NCBI RefSeq assembly: GCF_002858805.1 | Contig: NZ_PJZI01000024.1 | Location: forward strand, 1 to 64,000 | DNA: 64,000 nucleotides | DNA from: Chimaeribacter arupi | GTDB lineage: Bacteria; Pseudomonadota; Gammaproteobacteria; Enterobacterales; Enterobacteriaceae | Reading direction: 5' to 3' | Part shown: positions 17,394 to 26,732 of the stretch, piece by piece | Layout: the number at the start of each line of letters is the position of its first letter | Numbering within the stretch: the stretch's first letter is position 1 | The notes under the pieces: model-generated | Told to the model about the DNA's origin: nothing | Database searches by the model: none | Seen by the model: the letters and a program-made list of their open reading frames with translations, nothing else | Translations under genes and position numbers: made by a program

Positions 17394-18254
17394 ATGGCGG
17401 ATAACGATTTTCTGGAACGTATTGCACTGAATGAGCGATTTATCTCTTTTACCCGGATGAGCACCACCAGCGCCAATTATTACCATTGGCACCAGTGTCT
17501 GGAAATCCTGTTTGTGATGCGTGGGTACGGCATTGTGATTGTCGATAACCAACAATACACCCTGCGCCCCGGCCGGATGTTTATCTTCCCGCCGTTCAAG
17601 TTACACAAAGTCTATGTGGAGCAGGGGCCGGCCAACCCCTATGAGCGCACCACGCTGCATATTGAAAACGTGGTTATCGACACCGCCCTGCAACCCTTCC
17701 CAAAACGCCGGGCAATCTTCCGCCAGCTGTGCGACACCCAGAGCCTGGCGCGCATCTACGATTTAAGCGAACACAGCGATCACCTGGATTACCTGCTGGA
17801 GAATTTTCACACCCTGTGCCGCCATGGCACGCACCAGCTGGAAGACATCGTGGTGCTGGTGCTGCAACTGATGGCCTTTATGCCGGAGCAGGGGGTGCAC
17901 CACCACGCTTTCCCGCACACCACCGCCACCAAAGTCATGAACTGGATCGAAGAGAATTACGACTGCAAATTCTCGCTGGAGCGGCTGGCGCAGGCGGTGG
18001 GGCTGTCACGCAGCTACACCTCGCGGGTTTTCAGCCAGGAGACCGGCGGGTCAATTCAGGAATACCTGGTGACGCGGCGGGTGAAGTGCGCCTGTGAACT
18101 GCTGCGCGGCACCGATCTCACCATTGAGCAGATTGGGCAGAAAAGCGGCTTTGCGGATACCCCTTACTTTATTACCAGCTTCAAAAAACTGATCGGCCAG
18201 ACGCCGCTGCAATACCGCAAAACCAGTTGCCACCCCGACCCACGGCTGACGTAG
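17394..18254 (+). CDS. AraC-family transcriptional regulator
   Basis: The 286-residue protein has an N-terminal cupin-like sensor domain (HWHQCLEILFVMRGYG at ~31-46, then the PGRMFIFPP turn) and a C-terminal double HTH (~183-280) with FSLERLAQAVGLSRSYTSRV and a second helix set ending IGQTPLQYRK. It should bind a sugar or sugar acid and switch on the divergent DUF2264-symporter-GH88 operon. ATG 17394 has AGGAG 8 bases upstream. Its stop lies only 4 bp from that of the convergent CoA-transferase gene. Confidence 0.9.
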   Translation: MADNDFLERIALNERFISFTRMSTTSANYYHWHQCLEILFVMRGYGIVIVDNQQYTLRPGRMFIFPPFKLHKVYVEQGPANPYERTTLHIENVVIDTALQPFPKRRAIFRQLCDTQSLARIYDLSEHSDHLDYLLENFHTLCRHGTHQLEDIVVLVLQLMAFMPEQGVHHHAFPHTTATKVMNWIEENYDCKFSLERLAQAVGLSRSYTSRVFSQETGGSIQEYLVTRRVKCACELLRGTDLTIEQIGQKSGFADTPYFITSFKKLIGQTPLQYRKTSCHPDPRLT

Positions 18255-18258
18255 CCAT

Positions 18259-19647
18259 TCAGCGCGCAGACCATACCGGCAGGTCGCGCCCAAGCGGCCG
18301 GGCGGGCGTGTGCCAGAGCATCGCGGTGCCGTCGAGTGTCACTGGCGCATACAGCCGGGACGCCACGCCCCAGGCCGTCAGCTCCAGCGTGTCGCGGCAA
18401 TCGCGGCGCGTGGCGGGCGGCACCGGCTCGCCGGCCAGGAACGCCGGGTAACGGTGGGCGGCCAGCTCGCGTGCGGTACGCGCCAGTGACATCCGCACGC
18501 TGCACCCGCGCCCGTGCCGCAGCCGTTCCGCCAGCCCGTGCAGCACCGCCGCCGCCATCAGGCAGCCGGTGGCATGGTCCAGCGCCTGCACCGGCAATGG
18601 CCGCGGCGCGGGTGCCTGAAGGCTCTCCATACCACCGGCGGCGATGCCGCAACTCATCTGCACCAGGCTGTCAAAGCCGCGCCGTTCGCGCCACGGGCCG
18701 TGCCAGCCGTAAGCATTCAGGCTGACATCCACCAGCCCTGGGCTGAGCGCCTGCCGCTGCGCCTCGCCGTAGCCCAGCTTTTCAAGCGCCCCGGCGCGGT
18801 AGCCATGCACCAGCACATCCGCCCCGGCCAGCAACTGCTCAAAGGTGGCGCGATCCTGCGGGTGATGCAGGTCGAGGCGTGCACAGCGTTTCCCGGCAGT
18901 GACATCCGGTTCCATGGACGGCTCCTCCCAGCCGGGCGGATCGATGCGCAGCACCTCTGCGCCAAACCCGGCCAGCGCGCGGGTGGCGGCCGGGCCGGCG
19001 ATGATCCGCGTTAAATCCAGCACCCGGATGCCCATCAGCGGCCGGGCCCGCGGCAACGCCCAGTGCGGCCGGTCGGCCCCGGCGGCGTGGGGCTGCCACA
19101 AAAACAGCGGATCCTGCGCCACCGCCTGCCCCTGCGGGTGCTGCTGCCACTGCGCTTCCGTCATCATCCGGGCGGCACAGCCCCCGGCGGCAACAATCTC
19201 CGCTTCCAGCTCAGCGTTACGGCAGGCAGCCACCCTGGGGGCGAGGGTGGCGCGGTCAGCCGCTGCGCCGAGCAGCGCCTCCACCACCCGGCGGTGGTGC
19301 GGGGCATTGGTGTGCAGCCGGATCCAGCCGTCCGCGGTGGGGTAGTCACCGGCCAGTGCGTCCCAGGCGGCGGGCAGCGCCCAGCCGTGCGGCAGCAGCG
19401 TGGTGCCGAACCAGAGCGAGGCGAGCCGCCGGTCAACCTGTACCGGGGCCAGGGTGCCGTGGCGCTCCGCCAGCAACGCCGACAGCGCCCGGCCCAGCAC
19501 GCCGAAGGATGCCTGCGCCAGCTCACTCACCGGAAACAGCGAGGGGTAGCGCCCGTCACCGGTGAAATGCAACGGGGCGGCGGCCCCCTGTGGGGCGAGT
19601 TGTTGCCACAATGTCTCCAGCAAGGCAGAGGTCAGGGTCTCAGGCAT
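18259..19647 (-). CDS. CaiB/BaiF (family III) CoA-transferase-like protein, atypical layout
   Basis: In this 462-residue protein the canonical family III start (MGIRVLDLTRIIAGPAATRA) appears only at about residue 205. It continues through GFGAEVLRIDPP, GFDSLVQMS and QALDHATG, whose Asp fits the catalytic Asp that carries CoA. About 200 residues precede it and the usual C-terminal part is short, so the order looks permuted or partly fused compared with ~400-residue relatives. The family moves CoA between carboxylic acids, and the substrate is unknown. GC content is very high. The ATG has GAGGGAG upstream. Confidence 0.8.
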   Translation of the reverse strand: MPETLTSALLETLWQQLAPQGAAAPLHFTGDGRYPSLFPVSELAQASFGVLGRALSALLAERHGTLAPVQVDRRLASLWFGTTLLPHGWALPAAWDALAGDYPTADGWIRLHTNAPHHRRVVEALLGAAADRATLAPRVAACRNAELEAEIVAAGGCAARMMTEAQWQQHPQGQAVAQDPLFLWQPHAAGADRPHWALPRARPLMGIRVLDLTRIIAGPAATRALAGFGAEVLRIDPPGWEEPSMEPDVTAGKRCARLDLHHPQDRATFEQLLAGADVLVHGYRAGALEKLGYGEAQRQALSPGLVDVSLNAYGWHGPWRERRGFDSLVQMSCGIAAGGMESLQAPAPRPLPVQALDHATGCLMAAAVLHGLAERLRHGRGCSVRMSLARTARELAAHRYPAFLAGEPVPPATRRDCRDTLELTAWGVASRLYAPVTLDGTAMLWHTPARPLGRDLPVWSAR

Positions 19648-19709
19648 CGGGCGTACTCCCTCAGGCTATTTCCTCACACTATTCCCTCAAGTATATACAC
19701 CCTGCGCCA

Positions 19710-20291
19710 TTACAGGGGCTTAGCCTGCACCGTCTCGCCGCTCAGCACAAACTGGCCGCCGCCGAGGTGGTGAATCGAGTGCAGCGCCCGGTTTTCCGGG
19801 GTGAAGTGCCAGCGCCCGCTATGGAACACCCGCGCATCGGCCGCCGCCGCCAGCACCTCGCCAAAGCAGGTGTCATACTTCTCCTGCGACCCGGCCTCAG
19901 GCAGCAGGCGGCACTCCAGCCAGGCGGCACAGCCGGTTTCAATCAGCGGTACGCCGGTCTGTTCCCCGGCCTGCGCCGCAACCTGATAACGTGAAAACTT
20001 CTCTTCCTCACGGCCCGACACGCTGCCGAGTGCGTAGGCGGTGTCGATAAACGCGGCAGTCGGGACGCAGATGCCGAATACGCCGCTCTCTTCGATCAGC
20101 GTGCGGCTCAGGGTACTTTTATCCACCACGATCGCGATGCGCGCCGGGGTGAACTCCACCGGCGTTGACCAGGCGGCGGTCATCACGTTGCGTTGCTGGC
20201 CGTCGCGGCTGCGGCTGGTAATAAGGATGGTCGGGCCGTGGTTCAGCAGGCGGCTGGCGTGTTCCGGCAGTACCGGTTGGAAAAAGGACAT
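19710..20291 (-). CDS. flavin reductase-like FMN-binding protein
   Basis: A 193-residue split-barrel flavin reductase-like protein, with GPTILITSRSRDGQQRNVMT near the N-terminus and the block SGVFGICVPT. Members bind FMN in the cytoplasm and reduce it with NAD(P)H, or act as FMN-dependent oxidoreductases. The true reaction here is unknown. It lies 62 bp upstream of the CoA-transferase gene on the same strand and may be co-transcribed. Confidence 0.85.
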   Translation of the reverse strand: MSFFQPVLPEHASRLLNHGPTILITSRSRDGQQRNVMTAAWSTPVEFTPARIAIVVDKSTLSRTLIEESGVFGICVPTAAFIDTAYALGSVSGREEEKFSRYQVAAQAGEQTGVPLIETGCAAWLECRLLPEAGSQEKYDTCFGEVLAAAADARVFHSGRWHFTPENRALHSIHHLGGGQFVLSGETVQAKPL

Positions 20292-20845
20292 AGTGATTCC
20301 CGGTCAGTAAAAAGAAGCCAGAGTGTAAAACATCTGTCACCGGCTGCGGCAAGGTAAGTGTGCGCACCGTTCACCCCTACATGTAGTTACAACATACTTA
20401 TTGCCGCAACGGCACCCTCAGGCAGCAGCGGTGCAGGGGGCACAATAAAAGGCTAAAAAGCGGGTAAAGCAGGAATGAGGGCGGCACACCAGCACGTGAC
20501 CACACGCGCAGAAATTCCGCTGCATTTTCAACCACACGCTCAGAGCAATGGATACAGAATGTTCTTAAACCTCGTCCTGCGCAGAACTTTTCCGCAACTG
20601 CCGGGCAACATATTGCGGCGCGCCCGCAGCCCGCATACACTGCGGCGTGGCGTGTGCTGCCTGTTGCTGAAAGCAGGGCGTAACGGGCTGTGATTGTTGG
20701 GTATTGCCGTATTCACGCCATGAATTTTCCGTCACCCTTGATGTCGTAAATTTTCGAGCCCCGGCGTGGCCCTTTTTGCCGCATCCCTTATTGCGGCCAG
20801 GACGCCCGGACTGACACTTTGCCCAGCACAGGAACTTCCTCAGGC
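20292..20845. other. 554-bp spacer upstream of opgD
   Basis: I see no gene with a credible start and coding pattern. The region should contain the divergent promoters of the flavin reductase gene and opgD. No operator was recognised. Confidence 0.4.
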
Positions 20846-22498
20846 ATGGAAAGAAGAGCATTCCTTAAAGCATCACTGGCGTTTGCCGCCTACTGCGGTA
20901 CGCCGTTGATGTCGTCACTATTCAGCCGTTCTGCGGCGGCCGCCGACGTGGCAGACGGCGATGTTACCCCGTTCGACTTCTCCACCCTGCAAAACATGGC
21001 CCGCGATCTGGCCGCCACCCCGTTCGGTGGCCCCCCGGCCGCCTTGCCGCCGACGCTGGCCGGGCTGACCCCGCAGGCGTATAACAAAATCCAGTATGAC
21101 CATGACCACTCGTTGTGGAACGGCAACGGCGCAGGCCGCCAGCTGGATGTGGAGCTGTTCCATGTCGGCATGGGCTTTAAACGCCGGATACGCGTCTATT
21201 CCGTGGATGCGGCCAAACAGCAGGCGCGCGAAATCCACTTCCGCCCTGAGCTGTTTAACTACCACGATGCAGGCGTTGACACCAAACAGCTGGAAGGGCG
21301 GGACAACCTCGGCTTTGCCGGCTTCAAAGTCAACAAAGCCCCGGAGCTGACGCGCCGGGACGTGGTCTCTTTCCTCGGGGCGAGCTATTTCCGTGCGGTG
21401 GATGATACCTACCAGTACGGCCTCTCCGCCCGCGGCCTGGCCATTGATACCTTTACCGACCAGCCGGAAGAGTTCCCGGACTTCACCGCCTTCTGGTTTG
21501 AGACGCCGAAGCCGGAAGACACCACGTTCACCGTGTATGCGCTGCTCGACAGCCCCAGCGCCACCGGGGCATACCGCTTTACTATCCTCTGTGAGAAAGA
21601 GCGGGTGGTGATGGAGATTGAGAAACACCTCCACGCGCGCAAAGACATCAAACAGCTCGGCATCGCGCCGATGACCACCATGTTCAGCTGCGGCACCAAT
21701 GAACGCCGGATGTGTGACACCATCCACCCGCAAATCCACGATTCCGACCGGCTGGCGATGTGGCGCGGCAACGGCGAGTGGGTCTGCCGCCCGCTCAACA
21801 ACCCGCAGCGCCTGCAATTCAACGCCTATGCGGATGACAACCCGCAGGGCTTCGGGTTACTGCAAACCAACCACGACTTTGATGATTACCAGGATGTGAT
21901 CGGCTGGTACAACAAGCGGCCGAGCCTGTGGGTCGAGCCGATCGGCAAGTGGGGCAAGGGTGCCGTCAACCTGATGGAGATCCCGACCACCGGCGAAACG
22001 CTGGATAACATCGTCTGCTTCTGGCAGCCGGAGCAGCCGCTGCGCGCCGGGCAGTCGCACAGCTACGCCTACCGTCTCTACTGGGCCTCTGAGGCGCCGG
22101 TGAAAAGCCCGCTGGCGAACATCAAAGCGACCCGCACCGGCATGGGCGCGTTCCCGGAAGGCTGGGCGCCGGGCGAAAACTACCCCACGGTCTGGGCGCG
22201 CCGTTTCGCAGTGGACTTCATCAACGGTGAGCTGAAAGCCTACGCCGACAAGGGCATTGAGCCGGTGATTAACGTCTCATCCGGCCGGGTCAACAATATT
22301 GAGATCCTGTATGTTGAGCCGATCAACGGCTACCGCATCCTGTTCGACTGGTTCCCGGACAGCGACAAAGCCGACCCGGTCGAGATGCGCATGTTCCTGC
22401 GCTCCCACGACACCACGCTGAGCGAAACCTGGCTCTACCAATATTTCCCGCCGCCGGCCGATAAGCGCAAATATATCGACGACCGCCAGATGCGCTAA
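20846..22498 (+). CDS. opgD: glucans biosynthesis protein D (osmoregulated periplasmic glucans)
   Basis: A 550-residue protein aligned throughout with E. coli OpgD/MdoD, for example [18 protein letters not shown] and [16 protein letters not shown]. The N-terminus MERRAFLKA followed by a hydrophobic stretch ending AAAADVAD is a twin-arginine signal, as in E. coli, so it acts in the periplasm. OpgD works with OpgG in shaping the backbone of osmoregulated periplasmic glucans. ATG 20846 is fixed by this signal, as upstream residues do not match. No opgGH lies nearby, as is normal for opgD. Confidence 0.97.
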   Translation: MERRAFLKASLAFAAYCGTPLMSSLFSRSAAAADVADGDVTPFDFSTLQNMARDLAATPFGGPPAALPPTLAGLTPQAYNKIQYDHDHSLWNGNGAGRQLDVELFHVGMGFKRRIRVYSVDAAKQQAREIHFRPELFNYHDAGVDTKQLEGRDNLGFAGFKVNKAPELTRRDVVSFLGASYFRAVDDTYQYGLSARGLAIDTFTDQPEEFPDFTAFWFETPKPEDTTFTVYALLDSPSATGAYRFTILCEKERVVMEIEKHLHARKDIKQLGIAPMTTMFSCGTNERRMCDTIHPQIHDSDRLAMWRGNGEWVCRPLNNPQRLQFNAYADDNPQGFGLLQTNHDFDDYQDVIGWYNKRPSLWVEPIGKWGKGAVNLMEIPTTGETLDNIVCFWQPEQPLRAGQSHSYAYRLYWASEAPVKSPLANIKATRTGMGAFPEGWAPGENYPTVWARRFAVDFINGELKAYADKGIEPVINVSSGRVNNIEILYVEPINGYRILFDWFPDSDKADPVEMRMFLRSHDTTLSETWLYQYFPPPADKRKYIDDRQMR

Positions 22499-22525
22499 TT
22501 TTTTGCCCTGCGTCTGTCAGCTAAC

Positions 22526-22547
22526 AGCCCGCGATTGCGGGCTTTTT
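22526..22547 (+). terminator. intrinsic terminator of opgD
   Basis: AGCCCGC-GATT-GCGGGCT followed by TTTT, 28 bp after the opgD stop. Confidence 0.85.
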
Positions 22548-22904
22548 ATCGCCTGCGCATTAACCCGGCCTGGGCCGCGGCAGTTTATTTTCCCGCCGCG
22601 CGAACAGGCGTAACCCCTTATTTTCGTTATCATGCCGTTGCAGTGATGTTTGCGATTTCCTTTGCAAATCATGCGGTTTCTGCTACCACCCGGCGGCAGG
22701 GCGGCGCATGATGCTCTACGCTTTATCAGGTGCCGGAAATAAACGCACCGCTGTCGCCGGAGGTGTGTGAATTTAAAGTTAATTAGTAACATTAAATTCA
22801 CATAAAATGCACTGCGCGCCGGCAGACTATTTTCGGCAGTGAGGATAATCTCTTCCGGCCTGAACATCAGGGCCGGTTCATGTCTCCACCAAGAGGTAAA
22901 AGCC
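22548..22904. other. 357-bp spacer upstream of gldA
   Basis: It contains no gene that I can support. The part from ~22770 to 22820 is AT-rich and probably contains the gldA promoter. Confidence 0.4.
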
Positions 22905-24002
22905 ATGAGTAAATTTGTTTTTTCATCACCACGGAAATATGTACAGGGAAGCGGCGTCATTGAAGACCTGGGGCGTTACCTGCCTGCGCTTGGCGATAAT
23001 GCCCTGCTGATTGCCGATGAGATTGTCTGGGGCATTATCGGTAAGCGGGTGGAAGCGGCCCTGGGTGAAGCGGGCCTGCGTTACCAGTTTGAGCGCTTTA
23101 ACGGTGAGGCCTCCAGCAATGAGATCTCCCGGCTGGCGGCCGCGGCAAAACAGGGCGGCACCACGCTGGTGGTCGGGCTGGGCGGGGGCAAAACCCTGGA
23201 CACCGCCAAAGCGGTGGCGGACGAGTTGCACCAGCCGGTAGCGATTGTGCCGACCGTCGCCTCCACCGATGCGCCGTGCAGCGCCCTGTCGGTTATCTAC
23301 ACCGACGAAGGGGTTTTTGACAGCTACCGCTTCTATGACAAAAACCCGGATCTGGTGCTGGTGGACACCGCCGTCTGTGCGCAGGCCCCGGCACGCCTGT
23401 TTGCCTCCGGCATTGCTGACGGGCTGGCAACGTACGTCGAGGCGCAGGCCGTGAAACGTTCCCACAGCAAATCGATGGTCGACGGCGACCCGACCATCGC
23501 CGGGATGGCGATTGCCGAAGCCTGTGAGAAAACGCTGCTGACCTACGGCTACAGTGCTTACAAAGCGGTAGAGCAGAAACTGGTGACCCCGGCAGTAGAA
23601 GCGGTGGTGGAAGCCAACACGCTGCTCTCCGGCCTGGGCTTTGAGAATGCCGGGCTGGCCGGGGCGCACGCCATCCACAACGGTTTTACGGCGATCCAGG
23701 GGGATATTCACCACCTGACACACGGTGAGAAAGTCGCTTACGGCACCCTGACCCAGATGGTGCTGGAGCAGCGCCCGGATGAGGAGATCGCGCGTTATGT
23801 GCGTTTCTACCGCGCCATCAGGATGCCGACCACGCTGGCGGAAATGCACCTGGAGAATGAGACCTTTGAGAATCTGGTCAAGGTTGGTGCACTGGCAGGC
23901 AGTGAGGGTGACACACTGAACAACCTCAACCCGAACCTCTCCGCAGAAGATGTGGCCCACGCGATTCTGGCGGTGGACGCCTTCAGCAAAACAGTGAGCT
24001 AA
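22905..24002 (+). CDS. gldA: glycerol dehydrogenase, NAD-dependent
   Basis: A 365-residue iron-containing-type (group III) alcohol dehydrogenase. The NAD-binding GLGGGKTLDTAKA lies at ~93-105. The metal ligands Asp (ASGIADGLATY, ~171), His (GAHAIHNG, ~254) and His (HHLTHGEKV, ~271) are present in the GldA pattern. It interconverts glycerol and dihydroxyacetone in the cytoplasm. ATG 22905 follows GAGG with 8-base spacing, and homologues start here. It stands alone, without dha kinase genes nearby. Confidence 0.92.
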   Translation: MSKFVFSSPRKYVQGSGVIEDLGRYLPALGDNALLIADEIVWGIIGKRVEAALGEAGLRYQFERFNGEASSNEISRLAAAAKQGGTTLVVGLGGGKTLDTAKAVADELHQPVAIVPTVASTDAPCSALSVIYTDEGVFDSYRFYDKNPDLVLVDTAVCAQAPARLFASGIADGLATYVEAQAVKRSHSKSMVDGDPTIAGMAIAEACEKTLLTYGYSAYKAVEQKLVTPAVEAVVEANTLLSGLGFENAGLAGAHAIHNGFTAIQGDIHHLTHGEKVAYGTLTQMVLEQRPDEEIARYVRFYRAIRMPTTLAEMHLENETFENLVKVGALAGSEGDTLNNLNPNLSAEDVAHAILAVDAFSKTVS

Positions 24003-24120
24003 GCGGTTCCCGGCCGGGCGGCACGCTGTCGCCCGGCACACTGTTTTACCGCGACAGGGTAGTACCGGCACAGGGTATTACCGTCTCACACCTTTCCGCT
24101 CACCTCTGTCAGGAGCCGGC

Positions 24121-24513
24121 ATGTTTTCGCATGTTTACCTCGGCGTGAATGATTTCACGCGCGCCTTTCAGTTTTACAGCACGCTGTTACCGGTACTCGG
24201 CCTGCAACTGAAATTTTGTGATGAGCAGGCGCAGTGTGCAGCCTGGTGGCAGGCGGGCGTCGCGCGGCCGTTGCTGGTGGTCAGCCGCCCGCACAACGGT
24301 GAGCCGGCCACGCCCGGTAACGGGCAGATGACCGCGCTGCTGGCACGCAGCCGGGCGCAGGTGGATGAGGCGTATGCCGTGGCGTTAGCCCACGGCGCGC
24401 AGGATGCAGGCGCACCGGGCCTGCGGCCGCATTACCATCCTGACTATTACGGCGCGTATTTCCGCTGCCCGGAGGGCAACAAACTCTGTGTCTGTTGCCA
24501 TGCGCCGGAATAG
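24121..24513 (+). CDS. VOC (glyoxalase/bleomycin-resistance) family protein
   Basis: A 130-residue protein with the paired beta-alpha-beta-beta-beta units of the VOC fold: MFSHVYLGVNDFTRAFQFY at the start and YYGAYFRCPEGNKLCV at the end. The metal ligands would be His4 and the late Glu in PEGN. Such proteins include lyases, dioxygenases and binding proteins, and the substrate is unknown. It lies 118 bp after gldA and may be read from the same promoter. Confidence 0.85.
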   Translation: MFSHVYLGVNDFTRAFQFYSTLLPVLGLQLKFCDEQAQCAAWWQAGVARPLLVVSRPHNGEPATPGNGQMTALLARSRAQVDEAYAVALAHGAQDAGAPGLRPHYHPDYYGAYFRCPEGNKLCVCCHAPE

Positions 24514-24522
24514 GGGGGAATG

Positions 24523-25803
24523 TCAGGGCAGCAGGCGCGGCAGCACCAGCGGCAGCAGTGAGAAGAGATAGAGCAGCAAACCGATACACGCCCCGACGAG
24601 GGTGCCGTTGATGCGGATGAATTGCAGGTCTTTCCCGATGTTCAGTTCAATCTGGTGTGACATTTCCGCCTCATCCCAGCTTTTCACCGTATCGCTGATG
24701 TGTTTGGTCAGGAAGGCGGCGAAGTCCGGGGCCATACGCCCGGCGGCCTGTTCAAGCTGGCGGTTCAGGGTGCTGCGCAGGGTGGCGTCCTGTGCCAGTG
24801 TTTCGCCCAGCCAGCGCCCGGCATCGCGCATTTTCTGCTGGAGCAGGGAGTCCGGTTTATCCAGGTCATTACGCATCCACTCGCGCAGGTCGCCCCACAG
24901 CGCTTTGACGTAAGTATTCAGCGTTTCGTCATGTTTCAGGTAGCTTTTGATCTCTTCTGCTTTCAGCGCCATTGCCGGGTCATGTTTCAGGCGGCTGATA
25001 AAGCTTTCCACTGCCATATCAAAGCGCACGCGCAAGGCGTGGCCGCGGTCGGCGCTGATTTCATCCAGGATGGTGCCCACCGCGTCAGCAATCATGTCGG
25101 CGCCATGTTCGCCCAGCCAGCTGGTCGGCAGGATTTTCTCTTTAATCGGGTGTTCGCGTTTCACCCAGCGCACGATCTGGCGTGACAGGGTGGCGCGGGT
25201 CGAGGGTTGTTCCAGCGTGCGGATCAGTTGGGTCACGGCGCTGTCGAGCAATTCCTGATGCCGTCCCTCTTTGGTCATGCTTTCCAGCAGGGTCGCGACG
25301 GATGCCGTAAGGTCGATTTTGTCGATCAGGGTAAACAGGGCTTTTTTGAGGAACCGTTGGATGCGCACATCGTCGGTCATTTCAAACAGGCCGCGCAGCA
25401 CCCGCACCAGGTAGCGCGCCATCCGTTCGGTGTTGGCGGGGGTATTCAGCCAGTCGGCCAGCATGGTTGCCGGGTCATAGCGGCGGATCAGCCCGACCAG
25501 GGAGTTAGCATCCAGGAATTTTTCCTGCACAAACAGCGCGAGGTTATCCGCAATTTTATTTTTATTGCGGGGAATGATGGCGGTATGGGCACCAATCAGC
25601 GGCAACGGCACGCGGCGGAACAGCGCCACCACGGCGAACCAGTCCGCCAGCGCGCCGACCATAGCGGCTTCCGACACGGCCTTAATGCCGTCAACCCAGA
25701 GGTTGCGCGGCAGAAACAGGGTAATAACAAACACGGCCGCCGCCGCGAGTAACAGCAGCAGGGCATTGCGCTTACTGCGTTTGAGTTCTTTTTCTTTATC
25801 CAT
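24523..25803 (-). CDS. yjiN: DUF445 family inner-membrane protein YjiN
   Basis: The 426-residue protein has the same length as E. coli YjiN. It has one N-terminal helix (~14-32), then the DUF445 core (SEAAMVGALADWFAVVALFR at ~43-62, PRNKNKIADNLALFVQEKFL), long amphipathic helices, and a final transmembrane segment (~403-424). The function is unknown. It is convergent with the VOC gene, and its upstream side borders the first repeat locus. Confidence 0.88.
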   Translation of the reverse strand: MDKEKELKRSKRNALLLLLAAAAVFVITLFLPRNLWVDGIKAVSEAAMVGALADWFAVVALFRRVPLPLIGAHTAIIPRNKNKIADNLALFVQEKFLDANSLVGLIRRYDPATMLADWLNTPANTERMARYLVRVLRGLFEMTDDVRIQRFLKKALFTLIDKIDLTASVATLLESMTKEGRHQELLDSAVTQLIRTLEQPSTRATLSRQIVRWVKREHPIKEKILPTSWLGEHGADMIADAVGTILDEISADRGHALRVRFDMAVESFISRLKHDPAMALKAEEIKSYLKHDETLNTYVKALWGDLREWMRNDLDKPDSLLQQKMRDAGRWLGETLAQDATLRSTLNRQLEQAAGRMAPDFAAFLTKHISDTVKSWDEAEMSHQIELNIGKDLQFIRINGTLVGACIGLLLYLFSLLPLVLPRLLP

Positions 25804-25887
25804 AAGAACAGTTTAGGATCATTTTTTACCGGAGCGCAAAATTTTCCCGGCCCGCAGAAGATTACCGCGCCATAAGAATCCTCACCG

Positions 25888-26719
25888 AACAGCGCCGGGC
25901 GAGCACATCACACATGCAAAACCCGCCCCTATTTTTTCCTGATATACCTAAAAATTTGCAGAAGTGGTAGGGGCATAAAAATCATTGCCGAGCGGAGCCG
26001 CATGGCCGGATGAGCGGACAGGACACAGCAAGAATCTGTCTACTATTTCCTTACATACTTAAGAATTTGCAGTCAGGTGGGGGCATAAAAATCATTGCCG
26101 AGTGAAGCCGCAGGGCCGGGCGAGCGGGCAGGACACAGCAAGAATCTGTCTACTTTTTCCTGACATACCCAAGGATTTGCAGTCTGGTGGGGGCATAAAA
26201 ATCATTGCCGAATGGGGCTGCAGGCCGGGCGAGCACACCGCACATGCAAAATCCACCCCTACTATTTCCTTACATACCTATAGATTTGCAGTCAGGTGGG
26301 GGCGTAAAAATCATTGCCGAATGGAGCCGCAGGGCCGGGCGAGCGGACAGGACGTCCGCGAGAGGTACAGCCACGCTGGGAGCGTGTCTGTACCGGCCCG
26401 AGCAGCCCGGAGGCGAAGTGGGGGTTACCCGCGGTAGCGGGCAATGATTCAGCCAAACCACCGAAAGTGCGCGGGTGCAGGGCGAGCGCACTGGCGCGCC
26501 CTGCTCGGTTGAGGCAATGAAGGACAGGTAGACAACTGCACATGAGCAACCGAAACATGCCACTTGACCCGTAGAAGCCGTGACGCGTACACAATGCCTG
26601 CGGGTGCAGGGCCGGCGCGCCGGCAGGCCCTGCTCGGTTGAGGCTCAGCAACCAGGGTGGACAACCGCACATAAACAACCGAAACATTCCACCGCACATG
26701 AGCAACCGAAACATGCCAC
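25888..26719 (+). repeat. modular interspersed repeat, locus 1
   Basis: Left part: four tandem ~110-bp A units (the ATTTGCA marks are at 25954, 26065, 26175 and 26284) plus a leading partial one. Each carries ATTTGCAG, GTGG-GGGGGC, AAAATCATTGCCGA and GGGCCGGGCGAGC. Then comes the structured core (26310-26448), and then two B units, each with a hairpin closed by GCAGGGC(C/G)...(G/C)GCCCTGC followed by CTCGGTTGAGG and GCAACCGAAAC. The same order recurs at loci 2 and 3. No protein-coding frame in it is credible. Confidence 0.9.
26310..26448 (+). ncRNA. structured repeat core, copy 1 (covarying stems)
   Basis: The outer stem pairs ATCATTGCC (26310-26318) with GGCAATGAT (26440-26448). Inside are CCGGGC with GCCCGG, GCGGAC-AGGAC-GTCCGC (26343-26359), a two-part hairpin GGTACAG-C-CACGCT...AGCGTG-T-CTGTACC (26364-26394), and CCCGC-GGTA-GCGGG. 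Each stem has partners changed together in another copy. RNA is the likely folded form, but folding of single-stranded DNA is possible. The strand was chosen by convention. Confidence 0.6.
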
Positions 26720-26732
26720 CCTAATCACCCAA

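Noticed and set aside
22526..22904. Leaderless small gene upstream of gldA
   Set aside because: Short frames exist on both strands but none has a start with a ribosome site or a coding-like composition.
25954..26290. Tandem A units as a CRISPR array
   Set aside because: The period is ~110 bp and the whole unit is conserved with gradual variation. There are no short identical repeats with unique spacers and no cas genes.
26270..26714. Open frames across the repeat loci (also 33168-33712 and 34557-34994)
   Set aside because: They lie inside the structured modular repeats in several overlapping frames, lack ribosome sites, and reflect GC-rich repeat sequence. The base changes between copies keep stems rather than codons.
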